Assembly: GCF_018129685.1 (NCBI RefSeq)
Contig: NZ_JAFCLG010000006.1
Coordinates: forward strand, 62,001-126,000
Direction: 5' to 3'
DNA: 64,000 nt
From: Bradyrhizobium manausense
Lineage (GTDB): Bacteria > Pseudomonadota > Alphaproteobacteria > Rhizobiales > Xanthobacteraceae
Shown: positions 54,832-62,727 of the stretch, in pieces
How the letters are laid out: the number at the start of each line of letters is the position of its first letter
How positions within the stretch are numbered: the first letter of the stretch is position 1
Program-made: the position numbers and the translations under genes
The notes under the pieces: generated by a model
Seen by the model: the letters and a program-made list of their open reading frames with translations, nothing else
The model's database searches: none
What the model was told of the DNA's origin: nothing

Positions 54832-55980
54832 TCAGCGCACTGCAATCCATTCGCCCTTGTCGAGCTTGCCGAGCATCAAGGCGCTCTGGTCCAGCCCCGT
54901 GTGGTCGTTCGGCCCGTAATTGTAGACACCGCGCGATCCCGCGACGCCCCTGAGCCCCTCGATCGCGCTTCGCAGCCCCTCTCGAAACTCCGCGGTTCCG
55001 GGCTCTCCCGCCTTCAATGCCGCAGGCACCGCACGCTCGATCAGAATCAATGCGTCATAGGCAGAACCCGCAAAGATGTTGCGGCTGCCGGGTCCGAATT
55101 TGGCCTCATAGCGCTGGATGAAGTCGAGCGCCGCTGTCTTCGCCGGATAGTCGTCCGGGAATGACGCAGCGCCCACTGCCGGGCTCAGCGGCACGAGAAT
55201 GCCGTCACCCTGCGCGCCGGTCAGCTTGCGGAAATCGCCGAATGTGGCGCCGAGCGTGCCGTAAATCTGCCCCTCATATCCCTTCTCCCGCAATTGCAGC
55301 AGCGGAAGCGCGGCCGGTGCGCCCGAGGCCGCAATCAGCACCGCATCCGGCTGGGCCGCGATCACCTTGAGGATCTGGCCAACGACCGTGGTATCCGTCC
55401 GTGCATATTTCTCGTCGGCGACGAGCTCGATCCCGGCGGCCGCGCACATGTCGGCGCTGACCTTGCTCCAGGCATCGCCATAGGAGTCGCCAAAGCCGAT
55501 CAGCGCAAGCTTCCTGACGCCGGTCTTCTTCATGTTCGCAAACAGCGGAGCCGCCTCGTGATCGTCGTTTGTCGTGGTCTTGAAGATCCAGCGCCGCCTG
55601 GCATCGACCGGGGCGACCAGCGCGTTGACAGGCGCAAGCGTGATCATCGGCAACTTGTACTCGACCGCCGGATCGATCGTAGCGAATGAGCCCGGCGTCG
55701 AGGTCGGTCCGACGAGGATATCGATCTTGCTCTCTTGGTAGAGCTTCCGCAGCGCGGCCACCGCTGCGGTACTGTCCGACGCCTCGTCGAGGAAGAGATA
55801 GTTGACCTTCTTCCCGGCAATCTCTTTCGGACCGAAAATCGTGCCGTTCCGCTCGGCATTGCCGATGGCTGCAGCTGGTCCGGTTGCCGAGAGGATGATC
55901 CCGACATTGATATCGGCAGCGAGCCCCTGCGCTGCGTAGAGTTGCATCGCAAGGCACACGCCCAGCATGGATCGCAGCAT
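54832..55980 (-). CDS. ABC-transporter substrate-binding protein (branched-chain amino acid/aromatic type)
   Basis: A 382-residue periplasmic-binding protein of the LivJ class. The signal peptide (MLRSMLGVCLAMQLYAAQGL) ends before ADINVGIILSATGPAAAIG, which is the family start. Type I binding-protein folds continue to LDKGEWIAVR. The frame extends far upstream, but the ATG at 55978-55980 has GGAGGAGA and a proper signal. No permease or ATPase genes are present, so it either uses a distant transporter or feeds another carrier. Aromatic-acid binding is inferred from neighbours. Confidence 0.9.
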   Translation of the reverse strand: MLRSMLGVCLAMQLYAAQGLAADINVGIILSATGPAAAIGNAERNGTIFGPKEIAGKKVNYLFLDEASDSTAAVAALRKLYQESKIDILVGPTSTPGSFATIDPAVEYKLPMITLAPVNALVAPVDARRRWIFKTTTNDDHEAAPLFANMKKTGVRKLALIGFGDSYGDAWSKVSADMCAAAGIELVADEKYARTDTTVVGQILKVIAAQPDAVLIAASGAPAALPLLQLREKGYEGQIYGTLGATFGDFRKLTGAQGDGILVPLSPAVGAASFPDDYPAKTAALDFIQRYEAKFGPGSRNIFAGSAYDALILIERAVPAALKAGEPGTAEFREGLRSAIEGLRGVAGSRGVYNYGPNDHTGLDQSALMLGKLDKGEWIAVR

Positions 55981-56083
55981 CGCCGTCTCCTCCGGTCGGC
56001 TGCGCACGGGCAGCCTGCACTTTATTGCCGTTGCCTTTGACTTAGCCCCAACGAGCCTGTCACGCTTAGCGCTATCATCGAAT

Positions 56084-56138
56084 TGTCCGGCTGGTGGACA
56101 GCCCGCTAACATGCGTGCGGTCGTCCGCTGGGCGGACA
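56084..56138. promoter_or_regulatory. paired GTCC-N7-GGACA dyads upstream of the hydroxylase gene
   Basis: TGTCCGGCTGGTGGACA (56084-56100) and CGTCCGCTGGGCGGACA (56122-56138) are 17-base dyads with centres 38 bases apart, in the gap between the divergent binding-protein and hydroxylase genes. They may bind the IclR regulator and coordinate both operons. No experimental basis. Confidence 0.5.
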
Positions 56139-56190
56139 CTTGGCGCGGCGGCATTGATGCTGCGGCGCGGGTTGGGGGAGAGATAGCCCC

Positions 56191-57687
56191 ATGCAAGATA
56201 AATCTGTCCCGGAAGAGTTTGACGTCGTAATCGTCGGCCGTGGCCCGGTCGGCGCCACGCTGGCCAACCTGCTCGGCCTCTGCGGCGTACGGACGCTGGT
56301 GCTGGAGCGCGAGGCGCGGACCTACCATCTGCCGCGCGCGGTGCATTTCGACGACGAATGCATGCGGGTGTTCCAGACCATTGGCCTTGCCGATGCGGTC
56401 CTACCCCGCGTCATCCTCAGTCCCGGGATGCGGTTCCTCGACGCCGACGGCAAGATGCTGCTGGACTGGTCACGGCCGCAGACGCTGACGCCGATGGGCT
56501 GGAATCTCAGCTACCGCTTTCACCAGCCGGATCTGGAGGACGTGCTGATCGGCGGCCTCGCGCGCTGGCCACACGTCACCATGCGCAATCGCTGCGACGT
56601 CTTCGCCCTCGATCAGGACGAGCATGGCGTGCGCGTCCGCTACGAAGACCTCTCCAACGGCAGGCTCAGCGAGGTCCGCGCCGGCTATGTTATCGGCTGC
56701 GATGGCGCGCGCTCTCTCGTGCGCCGCTTCATCGGCTCCGGCATGGACGACCTCGGCTTCCACGAGCGCTGGCTGGTGATCGACGTGCTGCTCAAGCGCG
56801 CGCGTGACGATCTCGGCGATTACAGCCTGCAGTATTGCGATGTCAGACGTCCCGCGACCTATGTCCGCGGCACCGGCACGCGCCGGCGCTGGGAGATCAC
56901 GGTCCTCCCCAATGAGGATTCGAACGACGTCGCTCAACCCGCAAAGGTCTGGGAGCTGCTGTCGCGCTGGATCACACCTGAGGACGCCGAACTCGAGCGC
57001 GCCGCGGTCTACACTTTTCACTCCGTCATCGCCCAACAATGGCGGAACCGCCGGCTGCTGCTTGCGGGCGATTCAGCGCACCAGACCCCGCCGTTTCTCG
57101 GCCAGGGCATGTGCGCCGGCATCCGCGATGCCGCCAATCTTGCCTGGAAGCTCGCGAACGTCATTCGCGACGGCGCCGATGCCAGCCTCCTCGACACCTA
57201 TCAGAGCGAACGCCAGCCGCATGTGCGCGCGTTCATCGAGCTTGCCATTCGTCTCGGCGGCGTCATCAACACCACGGCGATCGAAGCGGGTCTCGCAGCC
57301 GGCCAGGCCCGCGAGAATGCGCCGGTCAAGCTCGAGGTGAAAAAGCCCCTGCTCGGCCCGGGGCTTGCGCTCGACGACCTGCCCCTCGCCGGACATCTCG
57401 CACCGCAGTTCACGCTGAAGGACGGCAGCCGCGGCGACGACTTCGTGGGCTACAGCCATGTCCTGCTTGTCGAGAGCGCGGTGCGTCCGGCATTTTCGCC
57501 AGCGGGGATCAGGGTTCTGACCAGCGACGATGCCCAGGACATCGGCCCGTGGCTGCGTGAGCACGGCATCGCTGCCGCGCTGGTCCGCCCGGACCGTTAC
57601 ATCCGCGGCACCGCCCGCAACGATGCCGAGTTCGACCGCCTCATCGCCACCGTCACGTCTCCAACCCATGTGCCGTCCGCGGCCTGA
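56191..57687 (+). CDS. FAD-dependent aromatic hydroxylase, MhpA-like
   Basis: A 498-residue group A flavoprotein monooxygenase. Motifs in order are the dinucleotide-binding VVIVGRGPVGATLANLL, the DG motif in YVIGCDGARSLVRR, and the GD motif LLLAGDSAHQTPPFLGQG. It resembles 3-(3-hydroxyphenyl)propionate hydroxylase (MhpA). It would add a second ring hydroxyl to make the catechol cleaved by the dioxygenase at 51617. GGGGGAGAG precedes the ATG. It is co-directional with the FAH-family gene 24 bases downstream. Confidence 0.9.
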   Translation: MQDKSVPEEFDVVIVGRGPVGATLANLLGLCGVRTLVLEREARTYHLPRAVHFDDECMRVFQTIGLADAVLPRVILSPGMRFLDADGKMLLDWSRPQTLTPMGWNLSYRFHQPDLEDVLIGGLARWPHVTMRNRCDVFALDQDEHGVRVRYEDLSNGRLSEVRAGYVIGCDGARSLVRRFIGSGMDDLGFHERWLVIDVLLKRARDDLGDYSLQYCDVRRPATYVRGTGTRRRWEITVLPNEDSNDVAQPAKVWELLSRWITPEDAELERAAVYTFHSVIAQQWRNRRLLLAGDSAHQTPPFLGQGMCAGIRDAANLAWKLANVIRDGADASLLDTYQSERQPHVRAFIELAIRLGGVINTTAIEAGLAAGQARENAPVKLEVKKPLLGPGLALDDLPLAGHLAPQFTLKDGSRGDDFVGYSHVLLVESAVRPAFSPAGIRVLTSDDAQDIGPWLREHGIAAALVRPDRYIRGTARNDAEFDRLIATVTSPTHVPSAA

Positions 57688-57711
57688 CTGAACACATCTC
57701 AAGGATCTCTC

Positions 57712-58563
57712 ATGAAGTTTCTCTCGTTCATCGCCAACGGCCACGCCTCGTTCGGGGCCGTCAAGGACAACGGCGTCGTCGATGTCGGCACGCGCATGGC
57801 GCCCTGCTCCACGCTGCGGCAGTTGCTCGAAGCGGGCCGCATCGCGGAGGCGGCAAAGCTGGTCGCTTCCACCGCGCCCGATCATCGGCTCGATGCCATC
57901 AGCTTCGCGCCTGTCATCCCCGATCCCGGCAAGATCATCTGCGTCGGCCTGAATTATCGCGACCACGTCGCTGAAACCGGCCGCACCGTCACCGAGAAGC
58001 CGGCGCTGTTCGTCCGCTTCCCCTGCAGCCAGGTCGGCCATCTCCAGCCCATCGTGAAACCGAAAGTGAGCGACGATTTCGACTATGAAGGCGAACTCGC
58101 GCTTGTGATCGGCAAGCAGGGTCGCCACATTCCCGCGCGCGGCGCGCTCGATCATGTCGCCGGCTATGCCTGCTACAACGAAGGCAGCATCCGTGACTGG
58201 CAGCGCCACACCAGCCAGTTCCTCTCCGGCAAGACCTTTGCGGAGAGCGGCAGCTTTGGCCCGTGGCTGGTGACGGCGGACGAGATCCCAGACCCGTCGA
58301 AGCTCACGCTTCAGACCCGCCTCAACGGCGCCGTGGTGCAGAACACGACGACGGATCTCCTGATCACAGGCATCCCCGACCTGATCGCCTACATCTCGAC
58401 GATCTGCCCACTCGACCCCGGCGACGTCATCGTGACGGGCACGCCCGGCGGCGTCGGCCTCAAGCGCACGCCGCCCCTGTGGATGCGCCCCGGTGACACC
58501 GTCGAGGTCGAGATCTCCGGCATCGGCACCCTGCGCAACAAGGTCATTGCCGAGGCAGCGTGA
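57712..58563 (+). CDS. fumarylacetoacetate hydrolase (FAH) family protein
   Basis: A 283-residue enzyme. The FAH domain begins near residue 70 (KIICVGLNYRDHVAETGR). Metal ligands appear in DFDYEGELALVIG (Glu) and the preceding conserved region, and the end is VIVTGTPGGVGLKRTPP, a family signature. Members hydrolyse or decarboxylate ring-fission products. Here it would act after the extradiol dioxygenase. AAGGA precedes the ATG. Confidence 0.9.
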   Translation: MKFLSFIANGHASFGAVKDNGVVDVGTRMAPCSTLRQLLEAGRIAEAAKLVASTAPDHRLDAISFAPVIPDPGKIICVGLNYRDHVAETGRTVTEKPALFVRFPCSQVGHLQPIVKPKVSDDFDYEGELALVIGKQGRHIPARGALDHVAGYACYNEGSIRDWQRHTSQFLSGKTFAESGSFGPWLVTADEIPDPSKLTLQTRLNGAVVQNTTTDLLITGIPDLIAYISTICPLDPGDVIVTGTPGGVGLKRTPPLWMRPGDTVEVEISGIGTLRNKVIAEAA

Positions 58564-58585
58564 CGTTCGCAAGGCGACGCCCGCG

Positions 58586-58632
58586 CTTTCAAGCGAACTG
58601 GGCACCGGTTCGCATGAAGAAAACGCGTCAAA
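58586..58632. repeat. GGGCACCGGTTCGC-type dispersed element
   Basis: The stretch centred on GGGCACCGGTTCGCATGAAG and AAAACGCGTCAAA resembles a sequence I recall as frequent between genes in bradyrhizobia. It lies between the convergent FAH-family gene and membrane-protein gene. Only one copy is in this window, so the assignment rests on memory. Confidence 0.45.
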
Positions 58633-58640
58633 CTGAAGTC

Positions 58641-59504
58641 TCAGGCCAGATAGCGGGTGAGATAGCCTTCCATGGCGTAGAGCGCGCAGAGCGCAAGGCT
58701 CGACCACACGGCGGCACTGAAATAGAGGAACATCCAGGTCAGCTCGCCCTTCCAATGCGCGATGTCGTGGGTCACCACCCATCGCGTCGAGACATCGTGC
58801 AGGCCCTCGAGGAAACCGAGGAACCTGCCGCCCTCGGCATGCCCGGCCCGCCAGCGGCTGAGATACATGGGAACGTCGACGGTGACGAGGAAGGCGAGGA
58901 AGCAGGCGATGCCGACAACGCCTGACATCAGCGCCCAGCGCACCGGCCCCTGGAATTCCGGCACCAGGCGGCACAGCGCGAGTCCCGCGAGGAAGAACGT
59001 CACCGCCCAGAGCGAGTTCTCGATCGCGTTGAACAGGAAGTTGGTCGTCACCACCGCGTACCAGGAGAAGCATTCCGCGATGATGATAACAGGCACGATC
59101 ACGAGCGCGATGTTCACCGCGGTCCCAGCGCCGGTCATGTTGCCGAGCTGATGCAGGATGATCGCCCATTGCGCGGCGAAGCAGACTTCGGCCACGGTCG
59201 CGACCGTGCGGCCGACGAAGACGCTCGACAGCCAGGTGTCGAACAGGCAGATGCGCTGCACGTCGGCGCGCGGTAGCACCGAGCGGAAGGCGCAGCCGAA
59301 CACATACCCCGCGCAGAGCAGGAACATCAGCCCGATATCCGAGCCGCCGCCGATGCTCCCGGCCACGCTCGGATAAAACTCGCGGTACAGCATGAACCAG
59401 ACGAGAATGTTCGCAGCGCTGACCAGCGTCAGGGAGCCCCACCACCACGCCAGGGGATTAGACCGTGCCTGCCACTGCAACATGAACCGCTCCGTCGTAG
59501 TCAT
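58641..59504 (-). CDS. hypothetical seven-helix membrane protein
   Basis: A protein of about 287 residues with seven clear hydrophobic segments, from WWWGSLTLVSAANILVWFML to LYFSAAVWSSLALCALYAME. A hydrophilic loop with HAEGGRFLGFLEGLHDVSTR and several Trp/His residues precedes the last helix. No family is recognised with certainty. The ATG at 59502-59504 (MTTTERFMLQ) is chosen; an in-frame ATG at 59532-59534 is an alternative. No transport signature is visible. Confidence 0.72.
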   Translation of the reverse strand: MTTTERFMLQWQARSNPLAWWWGSLTLVSAANILVWFMLYREFYPSVAGSIGGGSDIGLMFLLCAGYVFGCAFRSVLPRADVQRICLFDTWLSSVFVGRTVATVAEVCFAAQWAIILHQLGNMTGAGTAVNIALVIVPVIIIAECFSWYAVVTTNFLFNAIENSLWAVTFFLAGLALCRLVPEFQGPVRWALMSGVVGIACFLAFLVTVDVPMYLSRWRAGHAEGGRFLGFLEGLHDVSTRWVVTHDIAHWKGELTWMFLYFSAAVWSSLALCALYAMEGYLTRYLA

Positions 59505-59638
59505 ACTGACATTCAACAGTAGCAATTCTGTCATAAATCTGTCGTTCCGTGCGACAAAAATTTGCGTGACGGCACTGTCATAATTCGCCCCGCGCGCGGT
59601 CATATTCGCGCAGGCGCCCGGTTTTTTTGGGCTTTTTT

Positions 59639-59666
59639 CGGGGGCGCCATTCCGTCGGCGCCCCCG
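59639..59666 (-). terminator. GC-rich hairpin after the SRPBCC gene
   Basis: CGGGGGCGCC (59639-59648) pairs with GGCGCCCCCG (59657-59666). It lies 15 bases after the SRPBCC stop. On the minus strand the stem is followed by A-runs rather than U-runs, so it is not a textbook intrinsic terminator. Confidence 0.45.
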
Positions 59667-59680
59667 AATCGCGCAGCGCC

Positions 59681-60172
59681 CTACTTCCTCAGCCCGCCAA
59701 CATAGGCCGCGAGCTTGTCCAGCGTCTGGTAGCCGTACTCGACGGCGCCGAAGCCGATCATGCCGTCGCGCTGCTCGGTGCTTGCAGCCAGCTGGCGCAT
59801 CATCAGCACGGTCTTGCCATTGGCCTGCTCGGCGAAGGTGATGGTGAAGCGGAACATGCCTGGATCCTCGTCCCGATCGTCTCCGTGGTCCATCTCCATG
59901 AAGGACGGCCGCTCGATGCGGAGGAAACGCATGCGGTTCGGATAGACGGTGCCGTCAGGGCCGATCATGTTGAAGCGCCAGACGCCGCCGACCCGAACGT
60001 CGATCTCGAAAGTCTCGATCTTGAACCCCTTCGGCCCGAACCATTGCGGCAGGTGTTTTGGATCGGACCACGCCTCGAACACCAGATCGCGCGGCGCGTC
60101 GATGACGCGCGACATCACGATCTCGCGGTCGATCGACCATTGCGACAGGGCAGCGTTGGCGGCATTCGTCAT
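59681..60172 (-). CDS. SRPBCC (AHSA1-like) family protein
   Basis: A 163-residue START/AHSA1-fold protein. Family features are IVMSRVIDAPRDLVFEAWSD, PKHLPQWFGPKGF and the C-terminal GYQTLDKLAAYVGGL. Such proteins bind hydrophobic ligands. It is translated from an ATG two bases after the stop of the ArsR-type gene. ArsR-SRPBCC pairs are a common conserved unit of unknown ligand. Confidence 0.9.
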   Translation of the reverse strand: MTNAANAALSQWSIDREIVMSRVIDAPRDLVFEAWSDPKHLPQWFGPKGFKIETFEIDVRVGGVWRFNMIGPDGTVYPNRMRFLRIERPSFMEMDHGDDRDEDPGMFRFTITFAEQANGKTVLMMRQLAASTEQRDGMIGFGAVEYGYQTLDKLAAYVGGLRK

Positions 60173-60174
60173 CG

Positions 60175-60579
60175 TCAGGCACCTTTCCGTTTGCTTGGCT
60201 TGATGGTTGTCTTCCCTGCCGTTTTGGACGGCCGCTTGGCGGCCGCCCTCTCCTTCTTGAGCTTCATCACGTAAGCCTCGAAGCGGTCGAGCCGCGCTTC
60301 CCAGATCGCGCGCTGATGCTGGAACCAGTCTTCCGCACCGACGAGCGCTTCGGGAATGAGCCGGCAGGTGCGCACGCGGCCCTCCTTCTCAGACTGCACG
60401 AGCCCACACGTCTCCAGCACGTGGATGTGCTTCATGAAGCTCGGCAGTGCCATCTCGAAGGGCTCGGCGAGCTCGCCGACCGAGGCCTCGTCGGTGCACA
60501 GCCGCATCACGATCGCCCGCCGCGTCGGATCGGCAAGCGCCGCGAAGACCTGGTCGAGCTGGGATAATTGGTTAGCCAT
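60175..60579 (-). CDS. ArsR/SmtB-family transcriptional regulator
   Basis: A 134-residue winged-HTH repressor. The recognition region is VFAALADPTRRAIVMRLCTD, SVGELAEPFEMALPSFMKHI, then the wing KEGRVRTCRLIP. The metal-binding Cys box of ArsR is absent, so it belongs to the non-metal group often paired with SRPBCC proteins. A Lys/Arg-rich tail ends the protein. The ATG at 60577-60579 lies inside a palindrome, suggesting autoregulation. Confidence 0.92.
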   Translation of the reverse strand: MANQLSQLDQVFAALADPTRRAIVMRLCTDEASVGELAEPFEMALPSFMKHIHVLETCGLVQSEKEGRVRTCRLIPEALVGAEDWFQHQRAIWEARLDRFEAYVMKLKKERAAAKRPSKTAGKTTIKPSKRKGA

Positions 60580-60637
60580 GAAGCTAACTATAAGGCGACG
60601 CCGGCCCTGCGTCAACAATTGTTAGCCTACGGGCTAA
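60571..60637. promoter_or_regulatory. two TTAGC/GCTAA palindromes flanking the arsR-like promoter
   Basis: GTTAGC-N6-GCTAAC (60571-60588) covers the start codon, and TTAGCC-N4-GGCTAA (60622-60637) lies about 50 bases upstream. Both share TTAGC/GCTAA half-sites, so a dimeric repressor could bind both and close the promoter between them. The binder is inferred to be the ArsR-type protein itself. Confidence 0.65.
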
Positions 60638-60710
60638 GTTTTTCGTCGAGAGGCAAAAGTGGAAACTTGGCGGATGGCTCAAGCGAGGCCAATGCCCCGG
60701 ATCGAGCGCC

Positions 60711-61415
60711 TCACACCGAGCGCGTCAGCCCGCCGTCGACGCGGATGTTCTGGCCGGTGATATAGGCCGCTCCGTCGGACGCAAGGAACGACACCGTCGC
60801 GGCGATCTCCTCGACCTTGCCGTAGCGCTTCAGCGGCACGCTGTCGCGGCGTGCGTCCGTCTGCGGCAGGCTGTCGATCCAGCCGGGCAGCACGTTGTTC
60901 ATGCGGATGTTGTCGGCCGCATGGGTGTCGGTGAAGATCTTCGTGAAGGCGGCAAGGCCCGCGCGGAACACGGCCGAGGTCGGAAACATCGCGCTCGGCT
61001 CGAACGCCCAGGCGGTCGAGATGTTGATGATGGCACCGGCCTTCTGCGCCTGCATCACCGGCGTCACCAGCCGGGTCGGACGGATCACGTTGAGCAGATA
61101 TGTATCGAGGCCGATGTGCCACTGCTCATCGGTAATCTCGGTGATGGCCGCACGCGGGCCGTGGCCTGCGCTGTTGACGAGCACGTCGATGCGACCCCAT
61201 TTCGCCAGCGCGCCGTCGACGAGACGCTTCAGATCGTCATTGGACTTGTTCGAGCCCGTGACGCCGAAGCCGCCGAGCTCGGCCGCGAGCGCTTCGCCCT
61301 TGCCGGAGGACGACAGGATGGCGAGGCGAAAGCCGTCGGCCGCAAGCCGCCGCGCGGCCCCTGCTCCCATGCCGCTGCCGCCTGCGGTGACGAGTGCGAC
61401 CTTCTCTGCTGCCAT
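60711..61415 (-). CDS. short-chain dehydrogenase/reductase with atypical active site
   Basis: A 234-residue SDR. The cofactor loop (VTAGGSGMGAGAARRLAADG), NSAG motif and C-terminal FLASDGAAYITGQNIRVDGG are normal. The catalytic YxxxK is replaced: the aligned region reads MFPTSAVFRAGLAAFTK, giving S-x-x-x-R. The active-site Ser is in INISTAWAF. The protein may be a non-catalytic binder or use a different mechanism. It stands alone; the AGCG-rich gap to the ArsR gene holds the palindromes. Confidence 0.86.
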   Translation of the reverse strand: MAAEKVALVTAGGSGMGAGAARRLAADGFRLAILSSSGKGEALAAELGGFGVTGSNKSNDDLKRLVDGALAKWGRIDVLVNSAGHGPRAAITEITDEQWHIGLDTYLLNVIRPTRLVTPVMQAQKAGAIINISTAWAFEPSAMFPTSAVFRAGLAAFTKIFTDTHAADNIRMNNVLPGWIDSLPQTDARRDSVPLKRYGKVEEIAATVSFLASDGAAYITGQNIRVDGGLTRSV

Positions 61416-61534
61416 GATCAGATATCCCCGTGATAGCGTTGCGGCGAGCCCGAGGTTCAGTCGGGGCTCAGCCGGTCAACGGGCCTTCTACAGCCAGACA
61501 AGCCAACAGGTCCATCGTCACGAGGTCACGCCAC

Positions 61535-61777
61535 ATGAGCGATCTGCAGATCCGCAATTTGCGCATCCATCGCTCTGCGGCAGCGGCCGTTGTCCAGGCT
61601 TTGCTGGCGAGTCCCGGAAGCAACGAGATTGTGCTCGACATCCCCGCGGTGAACCGCGAAGCTATTGCGTTGGCGGAACAAGCTGGGCTTGACGCCGACA
61701 TTCGAAACGGCGCGAATGTACACTGGATCGGCCCCGTCACTGCGGCTCGACCGCGTGTTCGGCCTCACCAGTTTTGA
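61535..61777 (+). CDS. short protein resembling the C-terminal part of a GNAT acetyltransferase
   Basis: An 80-residue frame from ATG 61535. EIVLDIPAVNREAIALAEQA followed by GLDADIRNGANVHWIGP looks like the last strand-helix-strand of Acetyltransf_18-type GNAT proteins (usually LDVP..N..ALALAE..G). The N-terminal acetyl-CoA-binding half is missing. It is either a truncated remnant or a small stand-alone domain. The frame is open upstream to 61430. Confidence 0.45.
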   Translation: MSDLQIRNLRIHRSAAAAVVQALLASPGSNEIVLDIPAVNREAIALAEQAGLDADIRNGANVHWIGPVTAARPRVRPHQF

Positions 61778-61935
61778 ACTGGGTTAGTACCGATTTTGAG
61801 CAGGCCTGCCTGAAATTTGTAATCTGCTTCACGTTCCCGCTGCGATGCGGCGTGTATGGGTGTTCGATCCGCCGATTTTCCGGACGGCTCGAACGTGATT
61901 TTTCCGACCATCGATATTTTGATGAAGAGGGATTT

Positions 61936-62250
61936 ATGACCGAAGCCAGAACCAAGGCTCGCTTTTCCCAGTACACGGCCGAAGAGACGCACCGCCTCGG
62001 GATCGCGGCTGCGTTGGTGCTTGCCGTTGTCACGGCCCTCGGGCTGCACACGCTCGCCTCCGCGCCCGCCATGCGGGAGGCGGCCCAGGCAGAGCTGGCA
62101 CGGATCATTGCCGATGAGGATCGGGATGTGTGCGGCCAGTTCGGACTGCGTCCGGGAACGGATGCGTTTGCGGCCTGCAGCCGCGAGCTCGCCAATGTCA
62201 GGCGGAAACAATCCGACCGCGACCAGGCGGCCGCGGCGGGAATGCTCTGA
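61936..62250 (+). CDS. hypothetical single-helix membrane protein
   Basis: A 104-residue protein starting MTEARTKARFSQYTAEETHR. One transmembrane helix (about 25-45, LGIAAALVLAVVTALGLHTL) is followed by a charged, helical tail with a Cys pair (DRDVCGQF and FAACSRE). GAAGAGGG precedes the ATG. No family is recognised. Confidence 0.62.
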   Translation: MTEARTKARFSQYTAEETHRLGIAAALVLAVVTALGLHTLASAPAMREAAQAELARIIADEDRDVCGQFGLRPGTDAFAACSRELANVRRKQSDRDQAAAAGML

Positions 62251-62283
62251 AATAGAATCCGGTCATGCCAGGAGCTGCGCAGC

Positions 62284-62727
62284 TCAGTAGCAGCGCATGA
62301 CGTTGACGGTCTGCTCGCCGCCGCCGCGGCCGGGCACCGTCACCTGTTCCGTCGGACAGCTCGGCACATAGGGCCGGTCCGACGGCACGACGTTCGGCGG
62401 GAAGCGATGCGCCCAGTCCCAGGGTACGTCGTAAGTGTAGGTATAGCGAACGTCGTTTGTGACCGGCTGCCCGGCATCGACGAACGGCTCATTATAGCCC
62501 GCGCTGTCGTTGTAGAAGGCGCCGCCACCCGGCCAATAGACCCAGGGATTGTTGAAGCGGTTGCCGCGGCCGTGGAACCGCGCGCCAGGCGCGATCGGCG
62601 GTCGCGCCGAAGCCACCATGCCGTGCGGAGCAGCGCCGCCCGGTCGTGCAAAACTGTCAGCAGCAGTCAGGAGCAGCGCGGCTGCGCTGAGCGAGGCAAG
62701 CAAAGCCCCATATGATCTGGATATCAT
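62284..62727 (-). CDS. hypothetical exported protein, Gly/Pro/aromatic-rich
   Basis: A 147-residue protein with a signal peptide (GALLASLSAAALLLTAADSFA) and a mature part rich in Gly, Pro, Asn, Tyr and Trp (RFNNPWVYWPGGGAFYNDS). Two Cys near the C-terminus (PSCPTEQ and NVMRCY) could form a disulfide. No enzyme motif is evident; it could be a periplasmic or surface structural protein. The ATG at 62725-62727 gives the best signal peptide. Confidence 0.68.
   Translation of the reverse strand: MISRSYGALLASLSAAALLLTAADSFARPGGAAPHGMVASARPPIAPGARFHGRGNRFNNPWVYWPGGGAFYNDSAGYNEPFVDAGQPVTNDVRYTYTYDVPWDWAHRFPPNVVPSDRPYVPSCPTEQVTVPGRGGGEQTVNVMRCY

Noticed and set aside
57073-59448. Open frame of 791 codons on the minus strand
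   Set aside because: It runs antisense to the hydroxylase and FAH-family genes and out of frame through the seven-helix membrane protein gene. No recognisable domain is present.
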